Shown: piece by piece, positions 23,825 through 34,662 of the stretch
Layout of the letters: every line of letters starts with the position of its first letter
How positions within the stretch are numbered: position 1 is the first letter of the stretch
Origin: Cryptomeria japonica
Taxonomy: Eukaryota; Streptophyta; Pinopsida; Cupressales; Cupressaceae
Direction: 5' to 3'
DNA: 64,000 bases
NCBI RefSeq assembly: GCF_030272615.1
Contig: NC_081408.1
Location: forward strand, 303,959,450-304,023,449
Notes under the pieces: model-generated
Database searches by the model: none
Told to the model about the DNA's origin: nothing
The model's input: only the letters and a program-made list of their open reading frames with translations
Translations under genes and position numbers: made by a program

Positions 23825-26800
23825 TTATGACAATAAAGAGTGAAACTTTTCAAAAACTAATTTAAAATCTTGCATAAATGACTTCATGGATAGAGACCAT
23901 GACTCAAGCAATGAGGTAGAAACCTCACTCTTCATTTGCATATGGGATACTTGTTCCTCCATGGCATCCAAGGTACTCATCTCTTGAGTAACCGTTAAGG
24001 CATCCAGATTGAGATAGCATTTCTGAAGTATTTGCAGTCTGGGTAGTATAACTAGTTGTAGTTCCTACAAATTCTTGGTCTAGGTGCTGATCTCCAAATC
24101 AATTCTTGCAGCCTGAAGTTGAAACCGGTGAACGGTTTTCCCATAAGCGATGAAGGAGTCATATGGCGTCTTGAAGGTGCTGATGAATTTATGCAAATCA
24201 GTTTGCAGTTTGCCTTTCTGAGTAAGCACATCATCATAGAATAGATGGGGTTGACATATCTTGTTGAGTAGTAGATTCCCCTCATCCAGAACATCTTTAA
24301 TATCCTTATGTTCCTTCTGCAGATCGGACTAGAGCTCATTTAACTTTTTCACCAAGGCAGTGTCCAAAGCCTTTTGATGCTTCTTTTTGGCATTGGCTTT
24401 GGCAACATCTTCTAGAACTATGCATAAGAGCTTCAATTGAGCTAGAGAGGAATCAATACTTGGGAGATTGGTACCGGGAATCAAACTGGTGAGTGTTTCC
24501 ACTGCAGTTTGAATCACATCTTCCTCCTTTTTCCTCCTTAGTGCTTCCAATCGCTCTTGAGCAAACTTGATGCTTTGCAGTAGCTCCATTTCATTTGCAG
24601 ACTAGAGGTCCATGGGACTAGTGATGTCAGGTAGTTTGGCTTTATCACTAGTTGCCTTTGGAGTCTCTACATGAACACTCTTTGCCGCTTCCTCCTTTTC
24701 CTTGGCTTGCTCTACCTTCTTCTGCTCTTCAACCTCTTTCTTTCTTTTCTCTTCTTCCTTCTTCTTTTCTGCTTCCTATTTCTTCTCTTCTTCCTTCCTC
24801 TTCTCCTCTTCCTTTTTCTTCTTATCCTCTTCCTTTTGCTTCTTTTCATCTTCTTCCTATTTTCTCTTCTCTTCCTCCTTTTGCTTCTTTTCATCTTCTT
24901 CCTATTTTCTCGTCTTCCTCCTTTCTCTTCTTCTCATCTTCCTATTTCTCTCATTCTATCATTTCTGATGGTGTATCAGGGGTAACATCTTCACCGTTCA
25001 GGGCATCAACATAAATGGGGTCCATTTTCTCAGTGACCTGTTCTCCCTCACTATTAAATACCTCATCCAGTTTAGCAATTTCTGGTTCTTGTTCAGCCTT
25101 CATGTTAGCTTCTAACACTTGGTGTAGTCTCAAAGCTGATTTGGCATGAGTGTGGGTATGAGTTACCACTTTAGCAGCTTTTGCTTCTAACAATAGGAGT
25201 CTCCTTCTTCTCATGAAGAAGAGGCCTTTCTATTTTTCCATAACTTCATAGAGTTCAAAATTGGACACATCAGGAAAATATTGAACAAATATTTCCTCTC
25301 TTATTTCCTATTCCTTTTCTATGGCAACGCGCCATTTGTTGTCTAAAGAATTATATAAAGAATCCAGTGTCACAAATTTGATTTTTGATGGCGATCGGTC
25401 ATTAATACATAAATATTTAATAATTCCTTGTTCTACTTCCTCTTTCTCACTATCATTAAAATCATCAAAATAATCTACTAAGTCACTCAGCACTTTCCTC
25501 TTTATATTCTTAATGGTTCTTTGACAATGTGTCAAAGGTTTGTAAGAGGAGATATCAATATTTACCAGTGTTGATGATGCTGGTTCACTGCCAGTTGCTT
25601 GTGACTTCTTCCTCGTTTGGCTAGTCTTCTTAGGTGGTTCTTCAGATACAGTATCTTTAGAGTCCGGTGTGTTGCCTTTTGTCTTTCGCTTTCTCTCAAA
25701 GACTTTGTCAAGTGCAACTTCCAGTTTCTTCTTTGTTGGTGACCGCTTGGTCACTTTAGGGCTCACTGAAGTAACTGGTGCCAATACGGATGGCACTACC
25801 TTCCCTTTCTTCACTGAGGGATCATCAAATGGTGTAACCCTTTCCAGATAGGTGTTGGTTCTCTTCTTCTTGGGATCAAGCGGTGAGGCAAGTAGGTTCG
25901 AAGCATACCCATCTAGCATGTTGTACATTACCTCATAACCCATAGGCTCCACTTCTTCCTTTCTGGGCTCAACAACCTCCATTATGCACTCATCTACTTT
26001 GCTGATAAAGTAGATGTCCTCTTCCTATTTCTTGACAATATCGCTAGATATTCTCACCCTTTGGCTCATTTTGCATCTGAACTCATCAAAGTATTTGTTT
26101 AGGACTTCAAGGTAACTGGTTCCAACTGCTTGTAGACTTTCCCTAATTTTATTTGTAACCATTTGGTCAGTAGACCACTGAATATCACCCACTCCTGGAA
26201 AGTAGCCTTGAAAGTAGAAGAACAATCTGACCAATAGTTGTCCGAATTTGAATCTCAAGGCATTGTCCTATTTTATTGACTTTAGGTTCACCAAGAGTTG
26301 CCTTTGCATACAAGTGCATAAATCAAATGAGGCATCTTCCATAATCATTCTGTACCCAGCATTTACCATTGCAGTAGAGACAGAGTTGATCCTGCTAGCA
26401 TAGAATGTTCGGTAACCTATCACCATACAAGCATACTTCACCAGATCATCCTTAATGGTATTGATGGTCATTCCCCGTTGGTCACTCATAGAATCGGTGA
26501 GCCTGGTCATTTCAGTCTTCCTGATCTTCCTTAGGGTTGACACTTCCCCAATGTTACAAAAACCGGTGATGGCATGAATCACTTCCAGGGTGATGTCATG
26601 CATCCCTTCTAAATACATTTTGTCACTGTGCACTCTTCTTAGAATGATGCAGATGTGATCATCAATGAATTCTTCAAGGAAATAGACCGCATTGTGAAGA
26701 TTCTTCTTTTCCAATATGTTAAATTCCAGTTTGATCTTCTTGTCCTTCCCGCAGAACAAACTCAACTGAGAATGGATCACTAGAGATCCTAGGTCTTTAA

Positions 26801-26945
26801 TTTTACAATCAATGTAATCTAAAATACCTTCCACTACTATAACACCAGTGGAAATTTGGGATAGTGCATTATATTTTGCCTTCCGTTGTATGAAATCAAC
26901 TGAATCAACGGGTGCACTAGAACTAGAATGCGATGTTGAAGCCAT
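23825..26945 (-). pseudogene. Element J ORF2: large protein of unknown function (decayed)
   Basis: The start at 26945 (MASTSHSSSSAP) gives an N-terminal region of about 310 residues, including FGQLLVRLFFYFQGYFPGVG, which closely matches FGSLLVCMFFYFETFFPSVG in ORF2 of E. A basic, K-rich middle follows (25308-25982), then a K/E-rich low-complexity tract and a C-terminal helical domain with LPRLQILQK and TQEMSTLDAMEE, again matching E. Several in-frame stops, mostly TAG, interrupt it, and one frameshift lies between about 25000 and 24600. I see no enzyme motif, signal peptide or membrane segment. About 1,040 codons; a remote link to plant mobile or transposon-associated domains is possible but untested. 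Confidence 0.75.
24712..24950 (-). repeat. Purine-rich repeat encoding a K/E tract in ORF2 of J
   Basis: On the element strand this is GAAGAAGATGAAAAGAAG-type sequence with imperfect internal repeats, giving runs of E, K and D. The opposite strand yields long F, L and S frames that are not genes. The frame changes within or near this tract, probably by slippage. Confidence 0.8.
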
Positions 26946-27154
26946 GATAAACAGAGAAACTTGAGAAATACCTTTGAAAGTCAAGATTTAGGGCTTGCAG
27001 ATTCCACTTCATTACTCACTACTTCAATTGCTGGATTACCGCTTTGAGTTCTATACTTGACTGATTGATGATATCTTCATATTCTTCTTCACGGTTTTGA
27101 AATCTCTCTAAATTGCAAGACAAATCGCCTTTTGTCGCTCTATACTTGATGACT

Positions 27155-27215
27155 TCTTTGCTTGAAAACTGATAAGTAAAAATGACTTGAAAATCCCTTT
27201 TAAGTGAATTCTTCA
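27155..27215 (-). promoter_or_regulatory. Conserved segment upstream of ORF2 in J
   Basis: On the minus strand this reads CACTTAAAAG, ATTTTC, then ATTTTTACTTATCAG and TTTTCAAG. The same series of words lies upstream of ORF2 in both copies of E (48940-48998 and 55780-55836), although the DNA between ORF1 and ORF2 is otherwise diverged. It could be a splice acceptor, as TTTTTACTTATCAG suggests, or a promoter for ORF2. The role is inference. Confidence 0.45.
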
Positions 27216-27384
27216 CCTACCATAATAAATGCTCCACTGTTAGGGCGTAAACCCTAATTTGCCTTTTACCATTTTCGATCTTCTACCAATTGATAGGTAT
27301 CACATACTAGTTAAGGTCTTTTACTGGTGTAGATCAGGGGTTCGAAATATTTCACCAATTGTTCCTGCTAAGCTTTTCTATTGC

Positions 27385-28665
27385 TTAGTTTTTCGGTTCA
27401 ATGACTTCCACACTAGGTGCAGAAACCGGTTCTTCTTGAGACACTTCTTCTAGCTTCTTCTTCCAAGTTTTCTTCATATCCACTTGAACAGTTTCAACAT
27501 CAAACTTTCCTTTTGGAGTGACTGGTATATCATCTGATATATTCTTTCTCATCATACAAAATTTTTCTATATGACCCGGTTTGTTGCAATGATAGCAAAC
27601 CATTCTAGGTTCTCTCCACGGTCCATTATTCATGTTTCCATTCTTCCTTCTGTATGTTGCAACAGTGTGACCACTACCATGACTAATCAAACAGGTTGCT
27701 CTCCTTCCAGTTGTTGCTTGATAGCCACCACTTCCTAACTGATGATTGTAGGTATTAAACCAGTTAGGATTCCGGTTCCCAGAGGGTTCAGGAAAAACTC
27801 CTTGACTCCTTTGAGGATACCTACCGGTTTTGTGCATGACAGTCTTGCATTCAAATTCTCTATGCCCAAACTTGTTGCATGCATAACAATTTCCATTGAA
27901 TCTATTGTATCTAGGCTTATTGTTTAAAAAGTAAGGAAAATTATTGTAAGCCTTGCTTCTACATACATTGGCAGTGTGTCCTTCCTTGAGACAATTAAAG
28001 CAAAGAGGTTTGAAATTTTTCTTACCTTTTTCCTTTGATGTCGATTGTATCTTTGATGTTGCATCTTTTTCTCTAGAGGTCTCACCTTCTTCATACTTAG
28101 AGAAACCAAGTCCAGTGGTATTCTTTACCGATTTTGCTGATTCAAGCTTTTGTTCTAACTTAACAGTGCTCTTATTGAATTTGGCAAGTATTTCCTTTGA
28201 CTCAGTGAGTTCTTTGGTAATAGCAACATTGGACTCCTTTAAGGTTGCATTCTCAGAAATAGCCAAGTTTATTTTACCTTGCATTTCTTCTTTTTCCACT
28301 TTTCTTTCTTGGAGATGAGCAGTAAGGGCACTGATTTCTTGCTTTAGCTTAGAGATCTCATGATCTTTGTCTTTTACCAGATCTTCAACTTTCCTCCGCT
28401 TCTCAAGCTCTTGACACATCCTGATAGTTAGTCCTTCCAATTCCCTTCTTAGGTAGGCATTAGACTTATTTAGTTTTTAAACTTATTCAACTAGGGCAAC
28501 CATGTCTGCTTCATCAAAGGAACTATTTTCAGTTAGCTCCATTAGTTTCTCAGCATGCTCTCTCCTTTTTGCCAAAGAGGTCTTATATTTGACCATGAGT
28601 TCATCATAGGCTTTCTCAGTCTGAGTGAGCCGATGAGTAAGTTCCCTCATAGTGTATTCCCCCAT
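27385..28665 (-). pseudogene. Element J ORF1: gag-like coiled-coil protein with zinc knuckles
   Basis: The ATG at 28665 is the first after the primer site. About 200 residues of heptad-rich, E/K/L-rich helix come first, broken by two TAA codons near 28480. Then come CCHC motifs: CFNCLKEGHTANVC (27961-28002), CYACNKFGHREFEC (27847-27888), a degenerate CLISHGSGHTVATY (27652-27693) and CYHCNKPGHIEKFC (27556-27597). The frame ends at 27385, so from 28440 on it is open. The knuckles imply RNA or DNA binding and the helix self-assembly, as for gag. Four knuckle sites are more than the one or two usual in plant Copia gag. Confidence 0.82.
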
Positions 28666-28700
28666 ATCTCTTTCTAAGTGGTTAAACTTATAGAAAGGTT

Positions 28701-28713
28701 GGCTCCGATACCA
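28701..28713 (-). other. Primer binding site of element J
   Basis: The minus strand reads TGGTATCGGAGCC two bases from the LTR edge. It differs from the usual TGGTATCAGAGC by one base, probably a later mutation. Confidence 0.88.
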
Positions 28714-28715
28714 AT

Positions 28716-29887
28716 TGATGAATACTAAGAGGGGGGGTGAATTAGTATACCAGAAAATACTGAACTTAAACACTTTAACAATTTAGTAGTAAACCGATGA
28801 AACAATTTGACTAACAAACTAGTTAACACAAATGCAAACCAAATAGCAAATAAGGCATTCACCCACAGAAGCACAATCACCATAACATGAGATTTTGATG
28901 TGGAAACCCAAATGGGAAAAACCATGCTGAGATGAAACTCACAAGTAACTATATGCAGAATAGTAACCAGGCCAGTTAAGGTCATACAATGTTCTTCACC
29001 AAAACAGATCCTGTTAGGAATCTCAATCTCTGTTAGGAGATAAGTCTGATTAAAGACTACCTTGTAAGAGGATTTTAGATCCATAGTTGTGAACCACCTT
29101 ATTAGAGGATTTTACAAAGGCTTTGCCAAGCCTACCTGGTTAAGGGTTTTAGACTTGTCGAAGATGTAAGTAATCAACAAGTGAATGATCTAAAAGTTAG
29201 CACAATATGCTTGGTTAGATCCTTGATTGCTCATTGTTAATGCATTCCAGCATTACTTCAGTCTTTAGTAAATCCACACTCTGTTATAGCACACAAACTT
29301 GATCTTCCCTTCTAAGATCACACATACAAAAACTCATCAACCACCACAAACCCTAACAACTATCCAACATCTAATAATAAAACCCTACACATGATGTCCT
29401 AAAAAAGGAATCTCATTTCATGTCGGTTCAATTACATTGCAAGGTCCTAGGTTCATTGCATCTAGAGACATTTGGTAACACGACACAAAATCATTGTTAA
29501 AGTGTCGATGGATGGTAACTCATCACAAAAATATTGGTTGGTAACTCATCACGGAGTATTACCAATTCATACAACTTTATCGATTACCAGTTGGTAACTC
29601 ATCATAGAGTAATATCGGTTCATACAACTTTATCGATTATCGATTGTCAAAAATGAAGACTGGAAAAATGATAACCACGGCTTAAGTTTCTTTGCTCCAC
29701 TTGAGATCCTCGAACTACTTGAGGTCTCCATACCGCTTGAGATCTAAGCACTTTCTGCAAAACACTGATAGCCTAAAGACTATAACACAATACCGGTTGA
29801 GCATAACTCATACATACAAAAAGTGATCTCAAAGCAAGTGTGTGTCCATCAATGACAATCACAACATAAACATAAAAAATGCCAACA
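28716..29887 (-). repeat. 5' LTR of element J (1172 bp)
   Basis: It is collinear with 22348-23554 and ends TGCCAACA before the aaaaa target copy. Differences between the two LTRs include many single bases and a few short indels, so the insertion is not recent. The stem ATACTAA and TTAGTAT is intact (28722-28728 and 28742-28748). Confidence 0.92.
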
Positions 29888-29892
29888 AAAAA

Positions 29893-31440
29893 TTGTTCAA
29901 ACTGGTTATCAAAACTAAAGAGCAAACAATTCACTTGATCTTTCTCAAAATCCAATTAGACTTGAACTTCCCACGAAGTAGCTAAATATTAAAAATTGAA
30001 TCAAAATTGGTTTTGAGGAAATAAATTGGAATCAATTATAAAGATATCAAGTTCTACATAATTTTTTTTAACTATAAAATAAAAACCCACATTCTCATAA
30101 CAGTCAAGTTTTATCTATTCTTCACCAAACTGAAACTACAAATATGCATTAAGCCCTTCTATAAGGTGATATCATTAACTTGACCATTTTGAATTTGAAA
30201 ATTCTCCTCAAGAAACTACAAAAAACCAACTAAATAAAATTTGAAAATAAATATTGAAATATTTTTGCTTGATACATGATTTCTCATGAGCCTAGATTCT
30301 CCTACATTTTAGGCTTAGGTAAGTCTCATTTTGACATTTGTAGAAAAATAGTTTTATTTTTCTTTCATTTCTAGACTACAAGTATTTTTCAACATCCCTA
30401 CTTGATGCATGTTTCTTTATTAGTCTTTTTAATCTTTTCTTCTATTTTGGAAATCTTTTTCATATTTAGTTACAATGATTTTTTAGTTGTTAAGTGAATT
30501 TAATGTATTTTAAATCTGATTAAAACATATAGAGTGATAATTATTTTTCATGTACAAATAGCCCTGATGTGTCATTAAGGCTATCGTATTGCATCCATAT
30601 GGGAACCATGTTGCAATAGGATCTAAAGTTGTGCTTGAAACTCAAATTATTGTTCAATCAATAGCATAACAAAGTTTCATAATGAATTAGAACAAATGTA
30701 AGATGAAGAGGATGCAAAGAAGTAGACAATGCATATATTGAACGTTATCATTTTTGGAGTAAATTTTATTTATTTACTTACTATTGCTCATGTTCCACTT
30801 AGGTAGATATTAGTTGTCATTTATTATTTCCTAAGTGTATTGCATTTCATAGCTGAATTGTTGGGTAGTTGGCTTTTACCTACCCTACCTACTCTCTCAT
30901 TTGATTGGGACACATGTTCTTTTCTGTACTCTCCATTTTTTCTCCCTCTTTTCTATATAAGGAAGGATATTGTACATAGTTTATCATCTCATCAAAACAT
31001 CATATATTGGTGATTCTATCTTATCTCTCTTCCTATGGAAGTGCTTGCATTTTCAATCCTGGCTTGGGAGTTTTGCTCCAATGATCATCACCTTAATTTC
31101 TAGGAAACAAGGTCAAAATATGCTTAGTTGTATTATATTCACATAGCCCAACCAATTTCAACTAAATATTATCATACTTTTCACTAAAATTTAAAATTAT
31201 AAGAAATTCTAATAATTTTTATACGAAACATCAATTTTCATAATTAACAATCTATCCTCATGATAGATCACATTAGAAGAATGAAACAACCTGTCCTTTC
31301 TTAGGAAAAAAATTCCCAACAACTAGAACCTATGTAAATATTTTTAATAATAATATGCTAATGATAGCACAAATACTAAGAAATATAAAACTAATTCCCT
31401 AATGATTTTATTAATATGCTAACTAGATCTTAATTAATAT
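29893..31440. other. Unassigned AT-rich DNA, possibly old LTR sequence
   Basis: No open frame looks like protein. Around 30840-31060 a TATATAAGG site (30953-30961) follows a pyrimidine-rich stretch and precedes ATCATCTCATCAAAACATC, which resembles a plant LTR promoter in plus orientation. I could not define its ends or link it to an element. Confidence 0.4.
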
Positions 31441-31449
31441 ACATTAATG

Positions 31450-33050
31450 TAATACCCCCTTGATGACTAAACTATATTCAATTCCAAGTTTATCTCTAAG
31501 CTTGACACAATTATCCTTACCAAGTGGTTTAGCAGTTATGTTAATAATTTGGTCCTTTGTAGGACAATAATAATACATGTGTCTTTCTTATCAATCAAAT
31601 GCTAGTTTGTTTTTTTGTTTTTTTTGTTTTTTTCAAGCAAAAGGTCAATGCCTATAATCAAATACTAGTTGTAATGATGACAAACTTCAATATGTTTGTT
31701 CTTAGCATGATAGATTGGGCTTCTCCCCATCTTGCTCGAACACTTTGGTAATCAAAAAGTTAAGGTCATTGCAATTTGATTCAATTTAATATCAACCCAT
31801 AGTCTTCTTAACCACAATGCCTTGAATAACCCATTTTGATTATTGCATTATATTATATTTTAGCAATTCAAACAATGCAACTTTTTTGTATCTTTCTTTG
31901 CCAAGAAATGAATCGTATCCCAAGAATGAAAATATAACATATTGTAGGTTGTCTTATATCAATTGAACCAATTCAATGAGAACCATATATTTTTTAGCAT
32001 GAAGTCATCAAATTTTTGAAATAGAATGTCAAAGTCAATCTTTAACATATTGAAAGACTCAATTTGTATCTTTCCACCGTTCCTCTTAATATTTTGACAA
32101 GAAATGAGAGAGACAAGTACTATAAAACACATATTTGGTCTAGTAGTTGTGAGGTAAATCAAAATATAAACCAATTGTCGATACATTGTTTCATTGACCA
32201 ATAATGAAATGATGTTGGTTGAGAGTTTGATCCCAAATTATGTAGTTATGGATGTAGGATTATATTTCAATTATTTAAAATTTTGTTAAAAGAGATTCGC
32301 CATAGTTTTCAATACAAATATATTATGATCAATTTGTCAAAATTTTACACATAAATAATATTAAGAAAACCTATATCTGTAGTTTCCAAATTAGAATATA
32401 TATCATGTTTCACCTATTAAAATAACACTACTTCGAGTGATGCAAAGATTATCAATATAGAAATTTATTCGGATCACTAAGTCACTGCTATTAATTTTGA
32501 TATAGAGAGAGGGTTTAAAATAACTTTTTCTAAAAAAAGAATCTCTAGAATGTTGATCAATTTAAAAATAACTAGCTTGGGGAGCCTACTTAAATCAATA
32601 AAGGACTTTATCAAACTAAAAACTAAATATATTCCCATAGAGACTAGAACCTAGAACCTCTATGACAAGTCATGTAGATGTTTTCTTTTGATTCTCCATT
32701 CAAGAATGACCTTTTGGAATCCATCTAATATACTTTCCATCCAGTTTGAGTAGAAATAAAAATAGCCAACTGAAAAGTTACCATTTTTATAGTTTCATAA
32801 GCCTACTCCTTCCTCTTTATATCTTTTAGCAACAATACAAGCTATATACTTTTCTCAGGAACCATCTAATTTATATTTTACTTTATAAATTATTTCCAAC
32901 CAATGGATTTCTTTTCTAGGGGTAATGTTGACAACATCCAAATCTTATTATTTTTATCTAAGGCATTATATTGACATCTTCATGGTTGTTTCTCATTCAA
33001 ATTTTCTTTTAACCTCTATAAATGTTCTAGGATCAAATATCTAGGAAATG
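31450..33050 (-). pseudogene. Old Copia reverse transcriptase to RNase H remnant
   Basis: Read on the minus strand, a block near 32640-32740 gives WKVY, MDSK, SFLNGE and ENIYMT, the known RT segment of Copia. The open frame at 31959-32201 begins MVNETMYRQLVYILIYLTTTRP, the region after the catalytic YVDD. At 31450-31570 the sequence reads ITAKPLGKD followed by KLRDKLGI, the C-terminal end of RNase H. Frames change often and stops are frequent, so this is an older copy than elements 1, 2 and C. Confidence 0.82.
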
Positions 33051-33482
33051 GTGTTAGAGAAAAAAATACCTACTCACTAGATTGCACAAGATGTTTCCTT
33101 GAACATGTTGATCAACCTTTCATCAAATTTTTTGTTGGCCCTCTTGATTGTCTTATGCAAATGGAATACCACTCTCTTCTCCAATTGTTCCTTCATTCAA
33201 ATTAGATATTTTTAGTGGTTCTTGTTTCATTTGAAAATAAAAACTTGTTTCATAAACAAGAGTAGTCATTATTTTAAATTCACTACTTGTTATATGTATA
33301 ATCACTTACAAAAGAAATACAACCAAAAACTTAAAAATCACCTACAATGTTTTTATTATCTAACTATACTTCCTTAAGAGTGATATTTTACAAGGATTTA
33401 CATAAAATTCTATTAAGGATGTAGACCGTTGTATTCACAACTTCTATTTGATATCTATATGGTACATTTTGACTATATTGAT
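33051..33482. other. Unassigned DNA before LTR H
   Basis: This short interval probably continues the older Copia remnant, but I can read no clear motif in it. Confidence 0.4.
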
Positions 33483-34519
33483 TGTAGACACATAAATCTG
33501 TCCACTAAATTAAATCAATATTTAATATTTGTTTAATACACTAATATTCTTCTATTAATTAAATAATAATTTAATTCATTCATTTCAACCTATTCTTCTA
33601 AGCTAATTTAATAAATTTAATAAATTTATTTTATTACTAACTATAGTCCAAACATTAAATAAATTAATACATTTTATTTAATTCCCCCTTTCCCCTCATT
33701 TAAATAAATTAAACATTTATTTAAACACCCCCAATCAAATCCCTATTTTAAATAAATAAATATTTATTTAAAATCCCCATCCACTTGCATTCTCCTACAA
33801 ATGCAAGTTGCCCCACTATTTTAATTAAATAAATCATTTAATTAAAAGCCTATTTATCCTTCCACTTGCCAAGCCCACTTGCTCATTGTTAGCCCTCCCT
33901 ACTTTCATTAAACATTTCAAACTCGAAGGTCACCTTCGGTGTTTATTTTCTCTTTCGGTCATATATTTCCTCTCTTTGAACTCGAGTCATTGAACCTTTA
34001 AAAGTTCAAGGTTCAAGGTTCAAAGTTGGTCATGTGTCAGTTCTATCTTTGCTCGTTAACTATTATTAGTTTTGTTGCGTAGTCGGTGTTTTGTGTTGCT
34101 TTGTGTTATTTCTCAATATTGAACTTGAACCTTTGAACCTCTTGGTTCTTGGTTCTTGGTTCTTGGTTCAAAGTTTGAATTCTTAAATATCGAAGTTCTA
34201 TGTAGAATTGATACAAGCATCATAAAGTGAATGTGGCGGCGGGAAAAGAGAATATTCTGGGGAATTCAAAATGTTAGTTTCTAAAATTATGACAAGCAAT
34301 CATGATAATCTATGAGTCATTTGATGGAGTGATCCAAAATTAAATGCATGTCGGCTATACGTCAAATTAGGTGATAGCTCACATGAACTTACTTAATTAG
34401 TACAATCGGCTAAGTCTTGAGTGTGATTTTGTCTATCTTTGTTGCAAAAACTAGCAATTATTTCTAAAAAAATTTCAGTAGCAATGCAACCAAGGAAAAA
34501 TGGAGGTAGTGTATCTACA
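33483..34519 (+). repeat. Probable 5' LTR of element H
   Basis: It begins TGTAGACACAT and ends GTGTATCTACA, nearly inverted copies of each other, giving 1037 bp. The bases outside (ttgat and cgcag) do not match, as expected for one LTR of a longer element. I found no standard primer site after it, and the second LTR is not recognised. A GGTTCTT repeat (34141-34169) and TTCAAGG repeats (about 34010-34031) lie inside. The long ORF of H starts about 150 bases downstream. Confidence 0.5.
34141..34169. repeat. 7-bp tandem repeat in LTR H
   Basis: GGTTCTT is repeated without interruption and runs into GGTTCAAAG. The complementary word TTCAAGG is tandem at 34010-34031, so the two tracts can pair with each other in a single strand. 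Confidence 0.75.
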
Positions 34520-34662
34520 CGCAGAAGTTTTTCAAGAATTTGTTGTTGAGATCGGGTTAGTTTTAGTCATTCTCTCTTTTGTTGTATTTACTTATTTTGA
34601 AATCTAGCCGTTGTTCGTTCCCCTTTGTTGTGTATAAAAATTCATTATAGTCTTGTGATTGT

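Larger units (their letters stand above)
22348..29887 (-). mobile_element. Element J: complete two-ORF LTR retrotransposon without pol
   Basis: Two collinear LTRs (22348-23554 and 28716-29887) enclose a primer site, ORF1 (gag-like with zinc knuckles), ORF2 (unknown) and purine tracts, all reading on the minus strand. The flanking bases are aaaaa on both sides (22343-22347 and 29888-29892), which fits a 5-bp duplication although the sequence is low in complexity. No protease, integrase, reverse transcriptase or RNase H sequence is present in the 5.2-kb interior. The element must have moved with enzymes supplied by another element. Confidence 0.92.

Noticed and set aside
24652-25014. Long frames rich in F, L and S on the plus strand
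   Set aside because: They are the antisense of the purine-rich K/E tract in ORF2 of J and have no protein-like pattern.
28725-29084. A 119-codon ORF with a hydrophobic segment in the J LTR
   Set aside because: It lies wholly inside the LTR, and T-rich DNA yields hydrophobic frames. The frame relative to the hairpin differs between A/B and E/J, so it is not conserved.
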